Part shown: piece by piece, positions 1-6,672 of the stretch
Layout: each line of letters starts with the position of its first letter
How positions within the stretch are numbered: position 1 is the first letter of the stretch
Assembly (NCBI GenBank): GCA_905233785.1
Contig: CAJOCV010000077.1
Location: 1 to 8,756, forward strand
Reading direction: 5' to 3'
Length of the DNA stretch: 8,756 bases
Source of the DNA: an uncultured Oscillospiraceae bacterium
Lineage (GTDB): Bacteria; Bacillota; Clostridia; Oscillospirales; Oscillospiraceae
Notes under the pieces: generated by a model
The model's database searches: none
The model's input: the letters and a program-made list of their open reading frames with translations, nothing else
What the model was told of the DNA's origin: nothing
Program-made: the position numbers and the translations under genes

Positions 1-4
1 CCCA

Positions 5-1573
5 TCATCCTTCCCCTCCAGCTCGTCTCTGTGCGTCTGCCTTCAAGGCCTGTAAATCCAGCTTTCCCCCTGCCAGCCGCGGGAATGACTCATAGAAAAA
101 CAGGTATCCGGGAAGCTTGAGCCGGGTCATGCGCTTTTCCAGAACGGCGGTCACCGTGTCCAGAGTGATCGCTGCCCCCTCCTCCAGGATCAGGCAGGCG
201 GCGATCTCCTCGCCGTATTTTTCATCCGGCACGCCGACCACCACTGCGTCCTTTACCCCGGGCATTTGCTTGAGCGGGGCTTCGATCTCACCGGGCAGGA
301 TATTCTCCCCGGCCTTGATAATGATATTCTTCTTCCTTCCGACGATGCACAGGCAGCCATCCTCGTCCAGATAGCCGATGTCGCCGGTGTGAAAGTAGCC
401 CTCGGCATTGATGCCGCTCTCGCGCGCGTCCATGCCGACATAGCCCAGCATGAGTCCCTGGCTCTTTATCAGGATTTCCCCTTGCTCCATGGCGGGAAGC
501 CGCTCCACGGGGTCGAAGACCGTGTTCCGAACCGGAGAGATGCAGATATCGACATCATCCAGTGGCCTGCCCAAGGTGGCATAGCGCTTTTCCTCAGATG
601 TCGTGACAGCCGGGGCGGCGTTGCCGCCGCTGTTCTCCGTGATGCCGTAGCCATTGAGAACCAGAGCGTCATACTGCTTCTCCAGACGCCGCATCGTATC
701 TGAGGCCAGATCCGCGCCGGCGCTGACCAAGAGCTGCATATTAGGCCGTATCGCCTCCTCAAAGCGGGGATGCTTCGTCAGCTCCACAAACAGCATCGGG
801 ATATTGAACATCTCGTGAACGGCATACTCTCCGATCACGCGCACCATTTCATCGGTTGTAATGCTTTGGGGCAGCACCGTCGTTCCGCCGTTGATGAGAT
901 AGCGCCAAAGCATCGTCAGCCCGCCGATATGGAAAAAGGGCAGGAAGATGGCGTTATAGGCCTGCTCGGGCGCGTCCACCCTCCAGGTGAGCCGCTCGGC
1001 ATTCCACAGCAGCCCCTCCTGCGTAAGCTCCACAGCCTTGGCCTTCGCGGTGGAGCCCGATGTAAAGATATTGACCGCTTCAGCGTTTGCGCCTCGGCTG
1101 CGCTCTATATCCTCGAGCAGCCTGACCGTTTCGCTGTCAACGCTTGCCGGCGCAATATCCTCCATGGGGCAGAGTATCCCCCGAAATGCGCTGTCGAGCT
1201 CCTCGCGCAGTCTCTCGCGCACCTCGCCGCGGAGGATCAGCTTGATTTCCATGTTCTCATAGTGCGCCGCAATCTCCGGCCCCCGCAGACCGGGGTTTTC
1301 CAGCACGGCGATTCCGCCTGCGCGAACCACCGCGAAAAGAAACACAATCCAGCTTATGGAATTTTTCCCGATGATGCTGACCCTGTCGGAAGGTCGGATT
1401 CCGTATTCCCGCACCAAAGTTGCTGCGATCCCGTCCACCCGTTCTCTCAGCTCCCGGTAGCTGAGACGCTCCCGCTCGCTGAGCAGCGCAATTTCATCTG
1501 CGCCATGTGTTTGCTCCGCTTTTTTCAGCAGTTCTGAAAAGAGCCACTTCTCAAATGTGATCTTGGCGTGCAT
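5..1573 (-). CDS. AMP-forming acyl-CoA synthetase / acid-CoA ligase (ANL superfamily)
   Basis: The product (522 residues) belongs to the adenylate-forming family, which activates a carboxylic acid with ATP to an acyl-AMP and then usually passes it to CoA. Visible motifs, in order, are a P-loop-like stretch TSGSTAKAKAV at 171-181, NGYGITE at 307-313, YFHTGDIGYLDEDG at 393-406, the hinge motif beginning GRKKN at 412, and a C-terminal catalytic lysine candidate K504 in LAGGKLD. Length and motif spacing fit a complete soluble enzyme. The P-loop is degenerate: the usual TGxPKG reads TAKAKA, keeping the lysine (K179) but losing two glycines and the proline. The ATG at 1573 is preceded by a GAGGGGGA ribosome-binding site. 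The gene diverges from the phasin-like gene and has its own promoter. The substrate cannot be told from sequence: fatty, aromatic or short-chain acids, or loading of a carrier, are all possible. Family call is firm, substrate unknown. Confidence 0.9.
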   Translation of the reverse strand: MHAKITFEKWLFSELLKKAEQTHGADEIALLSERERLSYRELRERVDGIAATLVREYGIRPSDRVSIIGKNSISWIVFLFAVVRAGGIAVLENPGLRGPEIAAHYENMEIKLILRGEVRERLREELDSAFRGILCPMEDIAPASVDSETVRLLEDIERSRGANAEAVNIFTSGSTAKAKAVELTQEGLLWNAERLTWRVDAPEQAYNAIFLPFFHIGGLTMLWRYLINGGTTVLPQSITTDEMVRVIGEYAVHEMFNIPMLFVELTKHPRFEEAIRPNMQLLVSAGADLASDTMRRLEKQYDALVLNGYGITENSGGNAAPAVTTSEEKRYATLGRPLDDVDICISPVRNTVFDPVERLPAMEQGEILIKSQGLMLGYVGMDARESGINAEGYFHTGDIGYLDEDGCLCIVGRKKNIIIKAGENILPGEIEAPLKQMPGVKDAVVVGVPDEKYGEEIAACLILEEGAAITLDTVTAVLEKRMTRLKLPGYLFFYESFPRLAGGKLDLQALKADAQRRAGGEG

Positions 1574-1606
1574 TCAAATCCCCCTCGCTTCCTGTCGTAT
1601 TGATTA

Positions 1607-1636
1607 ATTATACACCGGTTTTTGGGGGCTTGTAAA
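1607..1636 (-). promoter_or_regulatory. Sigma-A-type promoter for the acyl-CoA synthetase gene
   Basis: Read on the minus strand, TTTACA (1636-1631) and a perfect TATAAT (1612-1607) are separated by 18 bases. The -10 box lies about 34 bases before the ATG at 1573. It is back to back with the plus-strand promoter at 1650-1678, with only 13 bases between the two -35 boxes. Confidence 0.6.
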
Positions 1637-1649
1637 TACTAAAAAAAAC

Positions 1650-1678
1650 TTGCAACCGGGGGCAGTACCATCTATAAT
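1650..1678 (+). promoter_or_regulatory. Sigma-A-type promoter for the phasin-like gene
   Basis: TTGCAA (1650-1655) and a perfect TATAAT (1673-1678) are spaced by exactly 17 bases. The predicted transcription start near 1685 gives a leader of about 60 bases before the ATG at 1747. No obvious operator or riboswitch structure is seen in the leader. Confidence 0.7.
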
Positions 1679-1746
1679 ATTGTATCGTACCGTGTGGCTC
1701 TATTTGTACAGAAGCAAAAACAACGCGATTGAAGAGGAGAGTTACT

Positions 1747-2013
1747 ATGAGTGAATTGAAAGAGCTCTTGGAGGACCTGTTTTATGTCAGGATCGGAGCG
1801 TTGGCAGCCCTAAGCGATTCCGTCACGGATAAGTATGACGAGTATCTGGAGCGGGGCAAGGGGGCGCACAAAAACGGCTTTGAGCCGAATAAAGAGCTCA
1901 AGCACAATCCCACCGCCGAGGAAAACGGCGGCAAAGACATCCTGAAAATGCTCAGTGAGATGAGCGATGAGGAGAAGCAGAAGCTGAAAGCCGCTCTGCT
2001 CGCAGAGGAATAA
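1747..2013 (+). CDS. Small phasin-like helical protein (hypothetical)
   Basis: The product is 88 residues, highly charged and probably almost entirely helical, with no signal peptide or membrane segment. The N-terminal part (LKELLEDLFYVRIGALAALS, residues 4-23) followed by a KYDEYLERGK segment resembles the start of phasin-superfamily proteins, which pair an amphipathic 'G-A-L' helix with a '(V)DELVERG' segment. The C-terminal part is a second charged helix (ILKMLSEMSDEEKQKLKAAL). The start is the ATG at 1747 with a GAGGAG ribosome-binding site at 1733-1738. The in-frame TTG at 1729 would place that site inside the gene and is rejected. It sits behind a strong promoter and is followed by stacked hairpins, so it is probably monocistronic. 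A granule- or surface-associated role is only inference; the function is unknown. Confidence 0.7.
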   Translation: MSELKELLEDLFYVRIGALAALSDSVTDKYDEYLERGKGAHKNGFEPNKELKHNPTAEENGGKDILKMLSEMSDEEKQKLKAALLAEE

Positions 2014-2017
2014 GAGA

Positions 2018-2105
2018 GCCGGCTTGACAGGGATTATAATGAGCATCGGATGGCGAATGATTCTTTGAAGCATTCGCTCGATGTTCCTTGCAATGATTAT
2101 CCGGC
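2018..2105. repeat. Imperfect palindrome downstream of the phasin-like gene
   Basis: GCGAATG (2053-2059) pairs with CATTCGC (2070-2076) around an 10-base loop. The pairing resumes outside with GCATCG against CGATGT, then GGATTATAATG against CAATGATTATCC, then GCCGG against CCGGC, with bulges of several bases. Transcribed, it would give a long bulged hairpin immediately after the stop codon at 2013. It has no run of Ts directly after it, so it may be a dispersed intergenic repeat or mRNA-stability structure and not itself the terminator. Confidence 0.45.
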
Positions 2106-2159
2106 AAAATAGCCCTGCTGTTTTGCTGCGCCGCTTCGCGGCGCGAAGAAAAGCTTTTT
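2104..2159 (+). terminator. Tandem hairpins with T-rich tail (putative terminator)
   Basis: Two hairpins stand end to end. The first pairs GCAAAATAGC (2104-2113) with GCTGTTTTGC (2117-2126), with one G-U pair. The second pairs GCGCCGC (2128-2134) with GCGGCGC (2138-2144) around the loop TTC. A purine-rich gap leads to GCTTTTTGATTTTT. The T-run starts about 10 bases after the stem, which is further than in a textbook terminator. It would end the phasin-like transcript before the GAF-ABC gene at 2211. Confidence 0.5.
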
Positions 2160-2210
2160 GATTTTTCGCCATCAGATAATCATGATGTTGAATCACAGGA
2201 GAGCGTTATC

Positions 2211-3434
2211 ATGGAATACAGCAAAATCAACTATATCCGTTTAATGAAGCAGCTGAGCGCTGCCATCCCCACGGCCAAGAGCATGGACGAGGGGTTGCAG
2301 CTTGGCCTGGACATCATTCAGGATACCGTTCGCTTCCAATATGCGATCGTATGGTATCTGGATAAAACCGGGGACACGCCGGTGCTTCGTTCCCCCTATT
2401 GGATTGGCGATCTGAATCTCACGACCGCGGTTTGCCCGTTGGAGGGCAACATCGTGAGCCGCGTGCTAACGTCCAGAAGCGCGGAGCTCCATAATGACTG
2501 TGGGGACGGTGCGGCGCTGCGGGGGCTGGACTTCCTTTCCGGGATCGAAGTTCGGAACGTGGACTGCATCCCGGTGGCGGACGCCTTCGACCCGATCGGT
2601 TGTGTCCTGCTGATCAACAAGGCTGACGGCACGGATATCAGCGAGGATGAGCACAACTCCCTGGACATGTTCGGCATCCTCCTGAGCATGTACTGCGATG
2701 ACAATGAGGATATCTATGCCTCCCTGCACAGAAAGAACGTCCTGGCCACCCTGCGCGGCATCCGCAAGGAGTATCGCAACGGCGACGTTGTGACTCCGGT
2801 GCTCAAGGGCGTCGATGTGGATATCATGGAGGGCGAGTTTTTGGTGCTGCTGGGTGAATCCGGCTGCGGCAAGTCCACCCTGCTCAACATCATCGGCGGC
2901 ATCGACACCGCGACCTCCGGCTCCTATGTCTTCAAGGGACAGGATTACAGCCACGCGAAGGAGCGTGCGCTGACCGAATACCGGAAGAACAACATCGGCT
3001 TCATCTTCCAGTCCTATAACCTGATGCCGAATATGACCGCCCTGCAAAACCTCAAGTACATCGCCGAGCTCAACAAGGACAGCCTCGACCCTGAGGAGGC
3101 GCTGCGTATCGTGAAGCTTGACGGCAAGGGTGAGAACTACCCCTCCCAGATGAGCGGCGGTCAGCAGCAGCGTGTTTCCATTGCCCGCGCTCTTGTCAAG
3201 CGCCCACAAATGATCCTGGCCGACGAGCCAACGGCTGCTTTGGATTACGAGACCAGCATCGAAGTCCTTCAGGCGCTGGAGGAGCGCGTTGCCGAGGGCA
3301 TGACGCTCGTTATGGTCACGCATAACGAGGAGATCGCCAAGATGGCCAACCGCGTCATCCGCATGAAATCCGGCGTCATCGCCTCCATCCGCACGAACCA
3401 TCACCCGGCCAAGGCTGTCGAGCTGTCGTGGTAA
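2211..3434 (+). CDS. GAF-like sensory domain fused to a MacB/LolD-type ABC transporter ATPase
   Basis: This 407-residue cytoplasmic protein has two parts. Residues about 1-170 look like a GAF domain: predicted alpha/beta, with a central AIVWYL strand, an NIVSRVLTSR segment near 80-89, and a late CIPVADAFDPIGCVLLINKADG strand-turn-strand (119-140). Residues about 178-395 are a full ABC ATPase of the MacB/LolD/FtsE group: Walker A GESGCGKST (215-223), Q-loop Gln267, signature MSGGQQQR (314-321), Walker B ILADEP with catalytic Glu339, D-loop ALD and switch His371. All catalytic residues are present, so it should hydrolyse ATP. This group normally works with an FtsX/MacB-like permease, but none is adjacent: upstream is a small helical protein and downstream is a long repeat region. 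The start has AGGAGAG at 2197-2203. ATPase assignment is firm; the GAF call rests on fold-like pattern only. Inference: ligand- or redox-responsive control of a transporter encoded elsewhere, or a non-transport ATPase role. Confidence 0.88.
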   Translation: MEYSKINYIRLMKQLSAAIPTAKSMDEGLQLGLDIIQDTVRFQYAIVWYLDKTGDTPVLRSPYWIGDLNLTTAVCPLEGNIVSRVLTSRSAELHNDCGDGAALRGLDFLSGIEVRNVDCIPVADAFDPIGCVLLINKADGTDISEDEHNSLDMFGILLSMYCDDNEDIYASLHRKNVLATLRGIRKEYRNGDVVTPVLKGVDVDIMEGEFLVLLGESGCGKSTLLNIIGGIDTATSGSYVFKGQDYSHAKERALTEYRKNNIGFIFQSYNLMPNMTALQNLKYIAELNKDSLDPEEALRIVKLDGKGENYPSQMSGGQQQRVSIARALVKRPQMILADEPTAALDYETSIEVLQALEERVAEGMTLVMVTHNEEIAKMANRVIRMKSGVIASIRTNHHPAKAVELSW

Positions 3435-3441
3435 GCCGGCT

Positions 3442-3493
3442 AAGGATGGATGCGCGCCGCCTTATGATGAACAAGCCGGCGGAAGTGATCCTT
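3442..3493 (+). terminator. Weak hairpin after the GAF-ABC gene
   Basis: AAGGAT (3442-3447) pairs with ATCCTT (3488-3493), and inside it CCGCC (3457-3461) pairs with GGCGG (3478-3482). There is no T-run, so this is a poor intrinsic terminator. It is the only structure between the stop codon and the large repeat. Bases 3494-3582 show nothing recognisable. Confidence 0.3.
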
Positions 3494-3582
3494 TGCGCGT
3501 AAACTCCACTGTACGCAGTAAAACACTCTGAAATTGTTCGGGTCGGGCGAAATGAGCTTAGGCCTGGTATCGCTGGATTATT

Positions 3583-3907
3583 TGGTATAGTTTGTCTCCA
3601 AGCTGATCATAACGGGCAAGCTGCGCAGGCAAAAGGGGCTGTTGCAAGATACGCGCATAGCCCAGTCACCAGCGTAGGGGAGGGGCTCGTGTCCCCTCCC
3701 GGCAGCACGGAGTATTGTCTTGAGAAAATGTTCGGCGAATTCGCATTGTGTGAATTCGCCGAACATTTCTTTGCTATACGAGCTCTGATCCGCCGGGAGG
3801 GACACAAGGCCCTCCCCTACGATACAACCAGGGTTTTCGCACTTGTTTCGCATTTTGCAACGCGCCCTTTTTGTTTTGCTTTTTATATTATTAACCAAAC
3901 TGTACCC
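3583..3907. repeat. 325-base nested imperfect palindrome (dispersed or MITE-like repeat)
   Basis: Four pairs of inverted arms are nested around one centre. From outside in they are GGTATAGTTTG (3584-3594) with CAAACTGTACCC (3896-3907), CAAAAGGGGCTGTTGCAA (3630-3647) with 3855-3873, a 29-30 base GC-rich arm starting CGTAGGGGAGGGG (3673-3702) with 3793-3821, and AAATGTTCGGCGAATTC (about 3726-3742) with 3752-3769 around a 9-base loop. The innermost gaps are the same size on each side (22 bases), and the outer gaps are similar. A transcript could fold into one long interrupted hairpin. Short open frames on the two strands encode mirror-related peptides (for example GEF..CEFAEHF on both strands), which shows that they come from the repeat and are not genes. 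No transposase or clear target-site duplication is seen. It accounts for most of the gap of about 640 bases between genes; 3908-4004 holds nothing clear. Confidence 0.75.
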
Positions 3908-4004
3908 AGCAGAATGGACACCCATAGTTTAGGGGTTCACTTCAAAAAACCTTTGCGCATTTATTCGTAACATTTTCAGAGGGCAGGTGATTGATAAATT
4001 TTTC

Positions 4005-4033
4005 TTGTCCTGTTCGCCGATCTGTGTTAAAAT
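4005..4033 (+). promoter_or_regulatory. Sigma-A-type promoter for the DUF1846 gene
   Basis: TTGTCC (4005-4010) and TAAAAT (4028-4033) are separated by exactly 17 bases. The predicted start near 4040 leaves a short leader of about 30 bases containing the ribosome-binding site. Confidence 0.6.
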
Positions 4034-4071
4034 GCGTTTTTGTGTAGATAAAAAAGAGAGAGGCGGAGCGC

Positions 4072-5556
4072 ATGAACAGAATGGGTTTTGACAACAACAA
4101 GTATGTAAAGCTGCAGAGCCAGAACATCCGTGACCGTATCGCCCAGTTCGGCGGCAAGCTGTATCTGGAGTTCGGCGGCAAGCTGTTTGACGACTATCAC
4201 GCTTCCCGCGTGCTGCCCGGCTTTGCGCCGGACAGCAAGGTAAAGATGCTGCTGGAGATGAAGGACGAGGCGGAAATCGTCATCGCCATCTCCGCCGACG
4301 ATATTGAGCGCAATAAGCGCCGCGGAGATCTCGGCATCACCTATGACGAAGACACGCTGCGCCTCATTGACGCTTTTCGCGGAATCGGCCTCTATGTGGG
4401 CAGCGTCGTCATCACCCACTATCGCGGTCAGGCCATTGCCGACAAGTTTATGACCCGGCTGGAGGCGCTTGGCATCCGCACCTATAAGCATTACATCATC
4501 CCCGATTACCCCTCCAACATCCCGCTGATCGTGTCTGAGGAGGGTTTCGGGCGCAACGAGTACATTGAGACCAGCCGCTCCCTCGTGGTGGTCACAGCTC
4601 CCGGCCCCGGCAGCGGCAAGATGGCCACCTGCCTGAGCCAGCTCTATCATGAGCACCGGCGCGGCGTGGACGCGGGCTACGCCAAGTTTGAGACCTTCCC
4701 CATTTGGAACCTGCCGCTCAAGCACCCTGTTAACCTCGCCTACGAGGCCGCCACCGCCGACCTTGACGACGTGAACATGATCGACCCCTTCCATCTGGAG
4801 GCTTACGGGGTCACAACGGTGAATTATAACCGGGATGTGGAGATTTTCCCGGTGCTGGAAGCCATGTTCCGCCAGATTTGCGGCGTGAGCCCCTATAAAA
4901 GCCCCACCGACATGGGGGTAAACATGGCGGGCTACTGCCTGTTCGACGACGACGCCTGCCGGGAGGCCAGCAAGCAGGAGATCATCCGGCGCTACTACGC
5001 CGCCGCTGTCTCCGTCCGCCGTGGATTGAGCGAGGAGCATGAGATGCGCAAAATCGAGCTCATCATGAACTCGATGGGCATCGGCCCGAAGGATCGCCCG
5101 GTGGTGGCCGCCGCGCTGCAGCGCGCAGAGGAGACCGGAAACCCCGCCATGGCGCTTCAGCTGCCGGACGGCACCATCGTCACCGGCAAGACCAGCTCCC
5201 TTCTGGGCGCGGCCTCGGCCTGTCTCCTGAACGCGCTCAAGAAGCTTGCGGGCATCGACCGAAAGCTTCTGCTGATCGCGCCGGGCATCATCCAGCCCAT
5301 CCAGCACCTCAAGGTCGAGCATCTGGGCAACCACAACCCCCGCCTGCACACGGACGAGCTGTTGATCGCCCTGACCATCTCAGCGGTCACAAACCCCATG
5401 GCGGGCTACGCCATCGACCAGCTCGACAAGCTGCGCGGCTGCGAGGCGCACTCGAGCGTCATTCTCTCCCATGTGGATGAGGATCTGTTTAAAAAGATCG
5501 GCGTCAACATTTCCTTCGAGCCGAAGTACCAGGCGAAGAAGCTGTACCATCGTTAG
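4072..5556 (+). CDS. DUF1846 / UPF0371 family protein
   Basis: This 494-residue soluble protein matches the DUF1846 family over its full length. It opens with the family-typical MGFDNNKYVKLQSQNIRDRI (residues 4-23), continues with YLEFGGKLFDDYHASRVLPG (31-50), and has a P-loop-like glycine-rich turn APGPGSGK at 176-183 followed by MATCLSQLYHE. Further on are a second GTIVTGKTSSLLGA segment (367-380) and a GNHNPRLHTDELLIAL block (419-434). The glycine-rich turn suggests nucleotide or phosphate binding, but no biochemical role for the family is known to me. There is no signal peptide or membrane helix. The ATG at 4072 follows a GCGGAG ribosome-binding site; an ATG three codons later is possible and would also fit the family start. 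It has its own promoter and a terminator, so it is a single-gene unit convergent with yitT. Confidence 0.92.
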   Translation: MNRMGFDNNKYVKLQSQNIRDRIAQFGGKLYLEFGGKLFDDYHASRVLPGFAPDSKVKMLLEMKDEAEIVIAISADDIERNKRRGDLGITYDEDTLRLIDAFRGIGLYVGSVVITHYRGQAIADKFMTRLEALGIRTYKHYIIPDYPSNIPLIVSEEGFGRNEYIETSRSLVVVTAPGPGSGKMATCLSQLYHEHRRGVDAGYAKFETFPIWNLPLKHPVNLAYEAATADLDDVNMIDPFHLEAYGVTTVNYNRDVEIFPVLEAMFRQICGVSPYKSPTDMGVNMAGYCLFDDDACREASKQEIIRRYYAAAVSVRRGLSEEHEMRKIELIMNSMGIGPKDRPVVAAALQRAEETGNPAMALQLPDGTIVTGKTSSLLGAASACLLNALKKLAGIDRKLLLIAPGIIQPIQHLKVEHLGNHNPRLHTDELLIALTISAVTNPMAGYAIDQLDKLRGCEAHSSVILSHVDEDLFKKIGVNISFEPKYQAKKLYHR

Positions 5557-5634
5557 GGCGTTTTGAAAAAGCGACGTGAAAAATCAGATTTCCCGCTTTT
5601 TTCACGGCCCCGGCAGAACAACATCATTATTTCA

Positions 5635-5695
5635 GAAAAAATGGGCGGATTCGTAGTTTTTCAACGAATTCGCCCATTCTTTCTTTATTTTTCCG
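5635..5695. terminator. Bidirectional terminator between DUF1846 gene and yitT
   Basis: GAAAAAATGGGCGGATTCGT (5635-5654) pairs with AACGAATTCGCCCATTCTTTC (5663-5683), with a short loop and few mismatches. On the plus strand TTTATTTTTCC follows. On the minus strand the A-rich left arm becomes a T-run, so the structure can end both convergent transcripts. Just before it, CGTGAAAAA (5575-5583) and TTTTTTCACG (5596-5605) form a second, weaker inverted repeat after the DUF1846 stop codon. Confidence 0.75.
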
Positions 5696-5705
5696 TTTCC
5701 CGCGC

Positions 5706-5725
5706 GGGCGGCTTATCAGCCGCCC
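5706..5725. terminator. Short perfect hairpin downstream of yitT
   Basis: GGGCGGCT (5706-5713) pairs perfectly with AGCCGCCC (5718-5725) around the loop TATC. It lies 16 bases beyond the yitT stop codon. On the minus strand it lacks an immediate T-run, so it may only stabilise the 3' end or assist the neighbouring terminator. Confidence 0.4.
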
Positions 5726-5740
5726 CTGCGCCGCCGTCCA

Positions 5741-6613
5741 CTATTCTCCATCGACCTTGAAGCCCTCGCCGTGCACCTCGGTCGAATCGGTGACGTAGGT
5801 GAAGGCGGCCGGATCGGTCTGCTTAATCAGGCGCAGCGTCTGTGCGAGGACGTTGCGGCGCGTCACCGTGACGACCATCTGCTTGTCCTTGCCGGTGTAG
5901 CCGCCCTGGGCGTTCAGGATCGTGGTTCCGCGCCCGGTCCGCTCATTAAGGACGCGGGAAATCTCCTCTCCGCTCTCAGTGATGATGTAGATGACCTTTG
6001 CATAGTCCACACCCTCCGCCAGCGCATCAATGACCTTGGAGGACAGATAGATCGTGATAGCCGAGTAGAGCGCGACCTCAACATCCCGGAAGACCAGCAC
6101 CGCGACGGCTACCACCGCCGCGTCAATAAACAGGAGCATGATGCCGTTCGGCACGTTGGGAAAGGGCTTTTTCAGCAGCAGCGCCGCAAGATCGGTGCCG
6201 CCGGTGCTGATGCCGCGCAGAAACAGCACGCCCACGCCCAGCCCCGACAGCACGCCGCCCGCCACTGCCGCGAGCAGCTCATTGTTGGTGTAGCTCGGCA
6301 AAATCGCGCCGAAGAGGTCGATGAAGACCGAGAGCAGCACCGTGGCAAGCAGCGTCATCGTCAGCGCCCGCAGTCCCAGCAGCCGCCAGGCCGCGAGCAG
6401 CAGCGGCACGTTCAGCGCCAGCGCCCACACGCCCACGCTGATGGGCGTGAGATAGGCCAGCGCCGTGGCGAGACCCGAAACGCCGCCCGGCGCAATGTCG
6501 TTCGGCACTGTGAACACCGCCACCGCCACCGCCACCAGGGCGCTGCCCGCGACGGAATAGAGCAGGTCAAGCCAGAAGCCCCTCCATCCCTGGGGCGCGA
6601 GGTCGTTTTTCAT
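5741..6613 (-). CDS. yitT: YitT family membrane protein (DUF161 + DUF2179)
   Basis: The product (290 residues) is an integral membrane protein with a cytosolic C-terminal domain. Hydrophobic segments lie at about 16-37, 45-60, 62-80, 83-104, 112-133 and 157-176. The signature VPNDIAPGGVSGLATAL (36-52) and the RGISTGGTDLAALLL block (133-147) are typical of YitT proteins. Residues about 223-280 form the DUF2179 domain (GRGTTILNAQGGYTGKDKQM onward), a small ferredoxin-like fold found at the end of this family. The biochemical function of the family is not settled; transport or membrane-linked sensing has been proposed, and several paralogues per genome are common in Firmicutes. Start: ATG at 6613 with AGGAGC five bases upstream. 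It lies downstream of abrB on the same strand, but a terminator and hairpins separate them. The symbol is used as a family name and not as proof of orthology. Confidence 0.92.
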   Translation of the reverse strand: MKNDLAPQGWRGFWLDLLYSVAGSALVAVAVAVFTVPNDIAPGGVSGLATALAYLTPISVGVWALALNVPLLLAAWRLLGLRALTMTLLATVLLSVFIDLFGAILPSYTNNELLAAVAGGVLSGLGVGVLFLRGISTGGTDLAALLLKKPFPNVPNGIMLLFIDAAVVAVAVLVFRDVEVALYSAITIYLSSKVIDALAEGVDYAKVIYIITESGEEISRVLNERTGRGTTILNAQGGYTGKDKQMVVTVTRRNVLAQTLRLIKQTDPAAFTYVTDSTEVHGEGFKVDGE

Positions 6614-6672
6614 GTGAAGCTCCTGTGTGGATAATATTCCCCCGTAGCGCCGATCACCGACCGGCGGTGCCT

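Noticed and set aside
1729..1746. TTG start for the phasin-like gene
   Set aside because: It would put the GAGGAG ribosome-binding site inside the coding region. The ATG at 1747 is correctly spaced from that site.
2024..2040. TTGACA and TATAAT as a promoter for the GAF-ABC gene
   Set aside because: Both hexamers are perfect, but the spacing is 5 bases where about 17 is needed. No alternative partner box at proper distance was found.
2466..3404. Minus-strand open frame opposite the GAF-ABC gene
   Set aside because: The plus strand carries all the ABC ATPase motifs; the opposite frame shows none and has no ribosome-binding site that I can see.
3673..3821. CRISPR array
   Set aside because: The repeats are inverted and nested around one centre, with only one copy of each on each side. 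There are no regularly spaced direct repeats and no cas genes.
3578..3970. Two short open frames, one on each strand, in the intergenic repeat
   Set aside because: Their peptides mirror each other (GEF..CEFAEHF and GH..LPY on both strands) because the DNA is palindromic. They reflect the repeat and not real genes.
4027..5349. Long minus-strand open frame opposite the DUF1846 gene
   Set aside because: It is antisense to a full-length conserved protein and has a composition (many V, A, H, D) typical of a mirror frame, with no recognisable motif.
5771..6634. Plus-strand open frame opposite yitT
   Set aside because: It is rich in R, H and Q and antisense to a clear YitT protein, so it is a mirror of membrane-protein codons.
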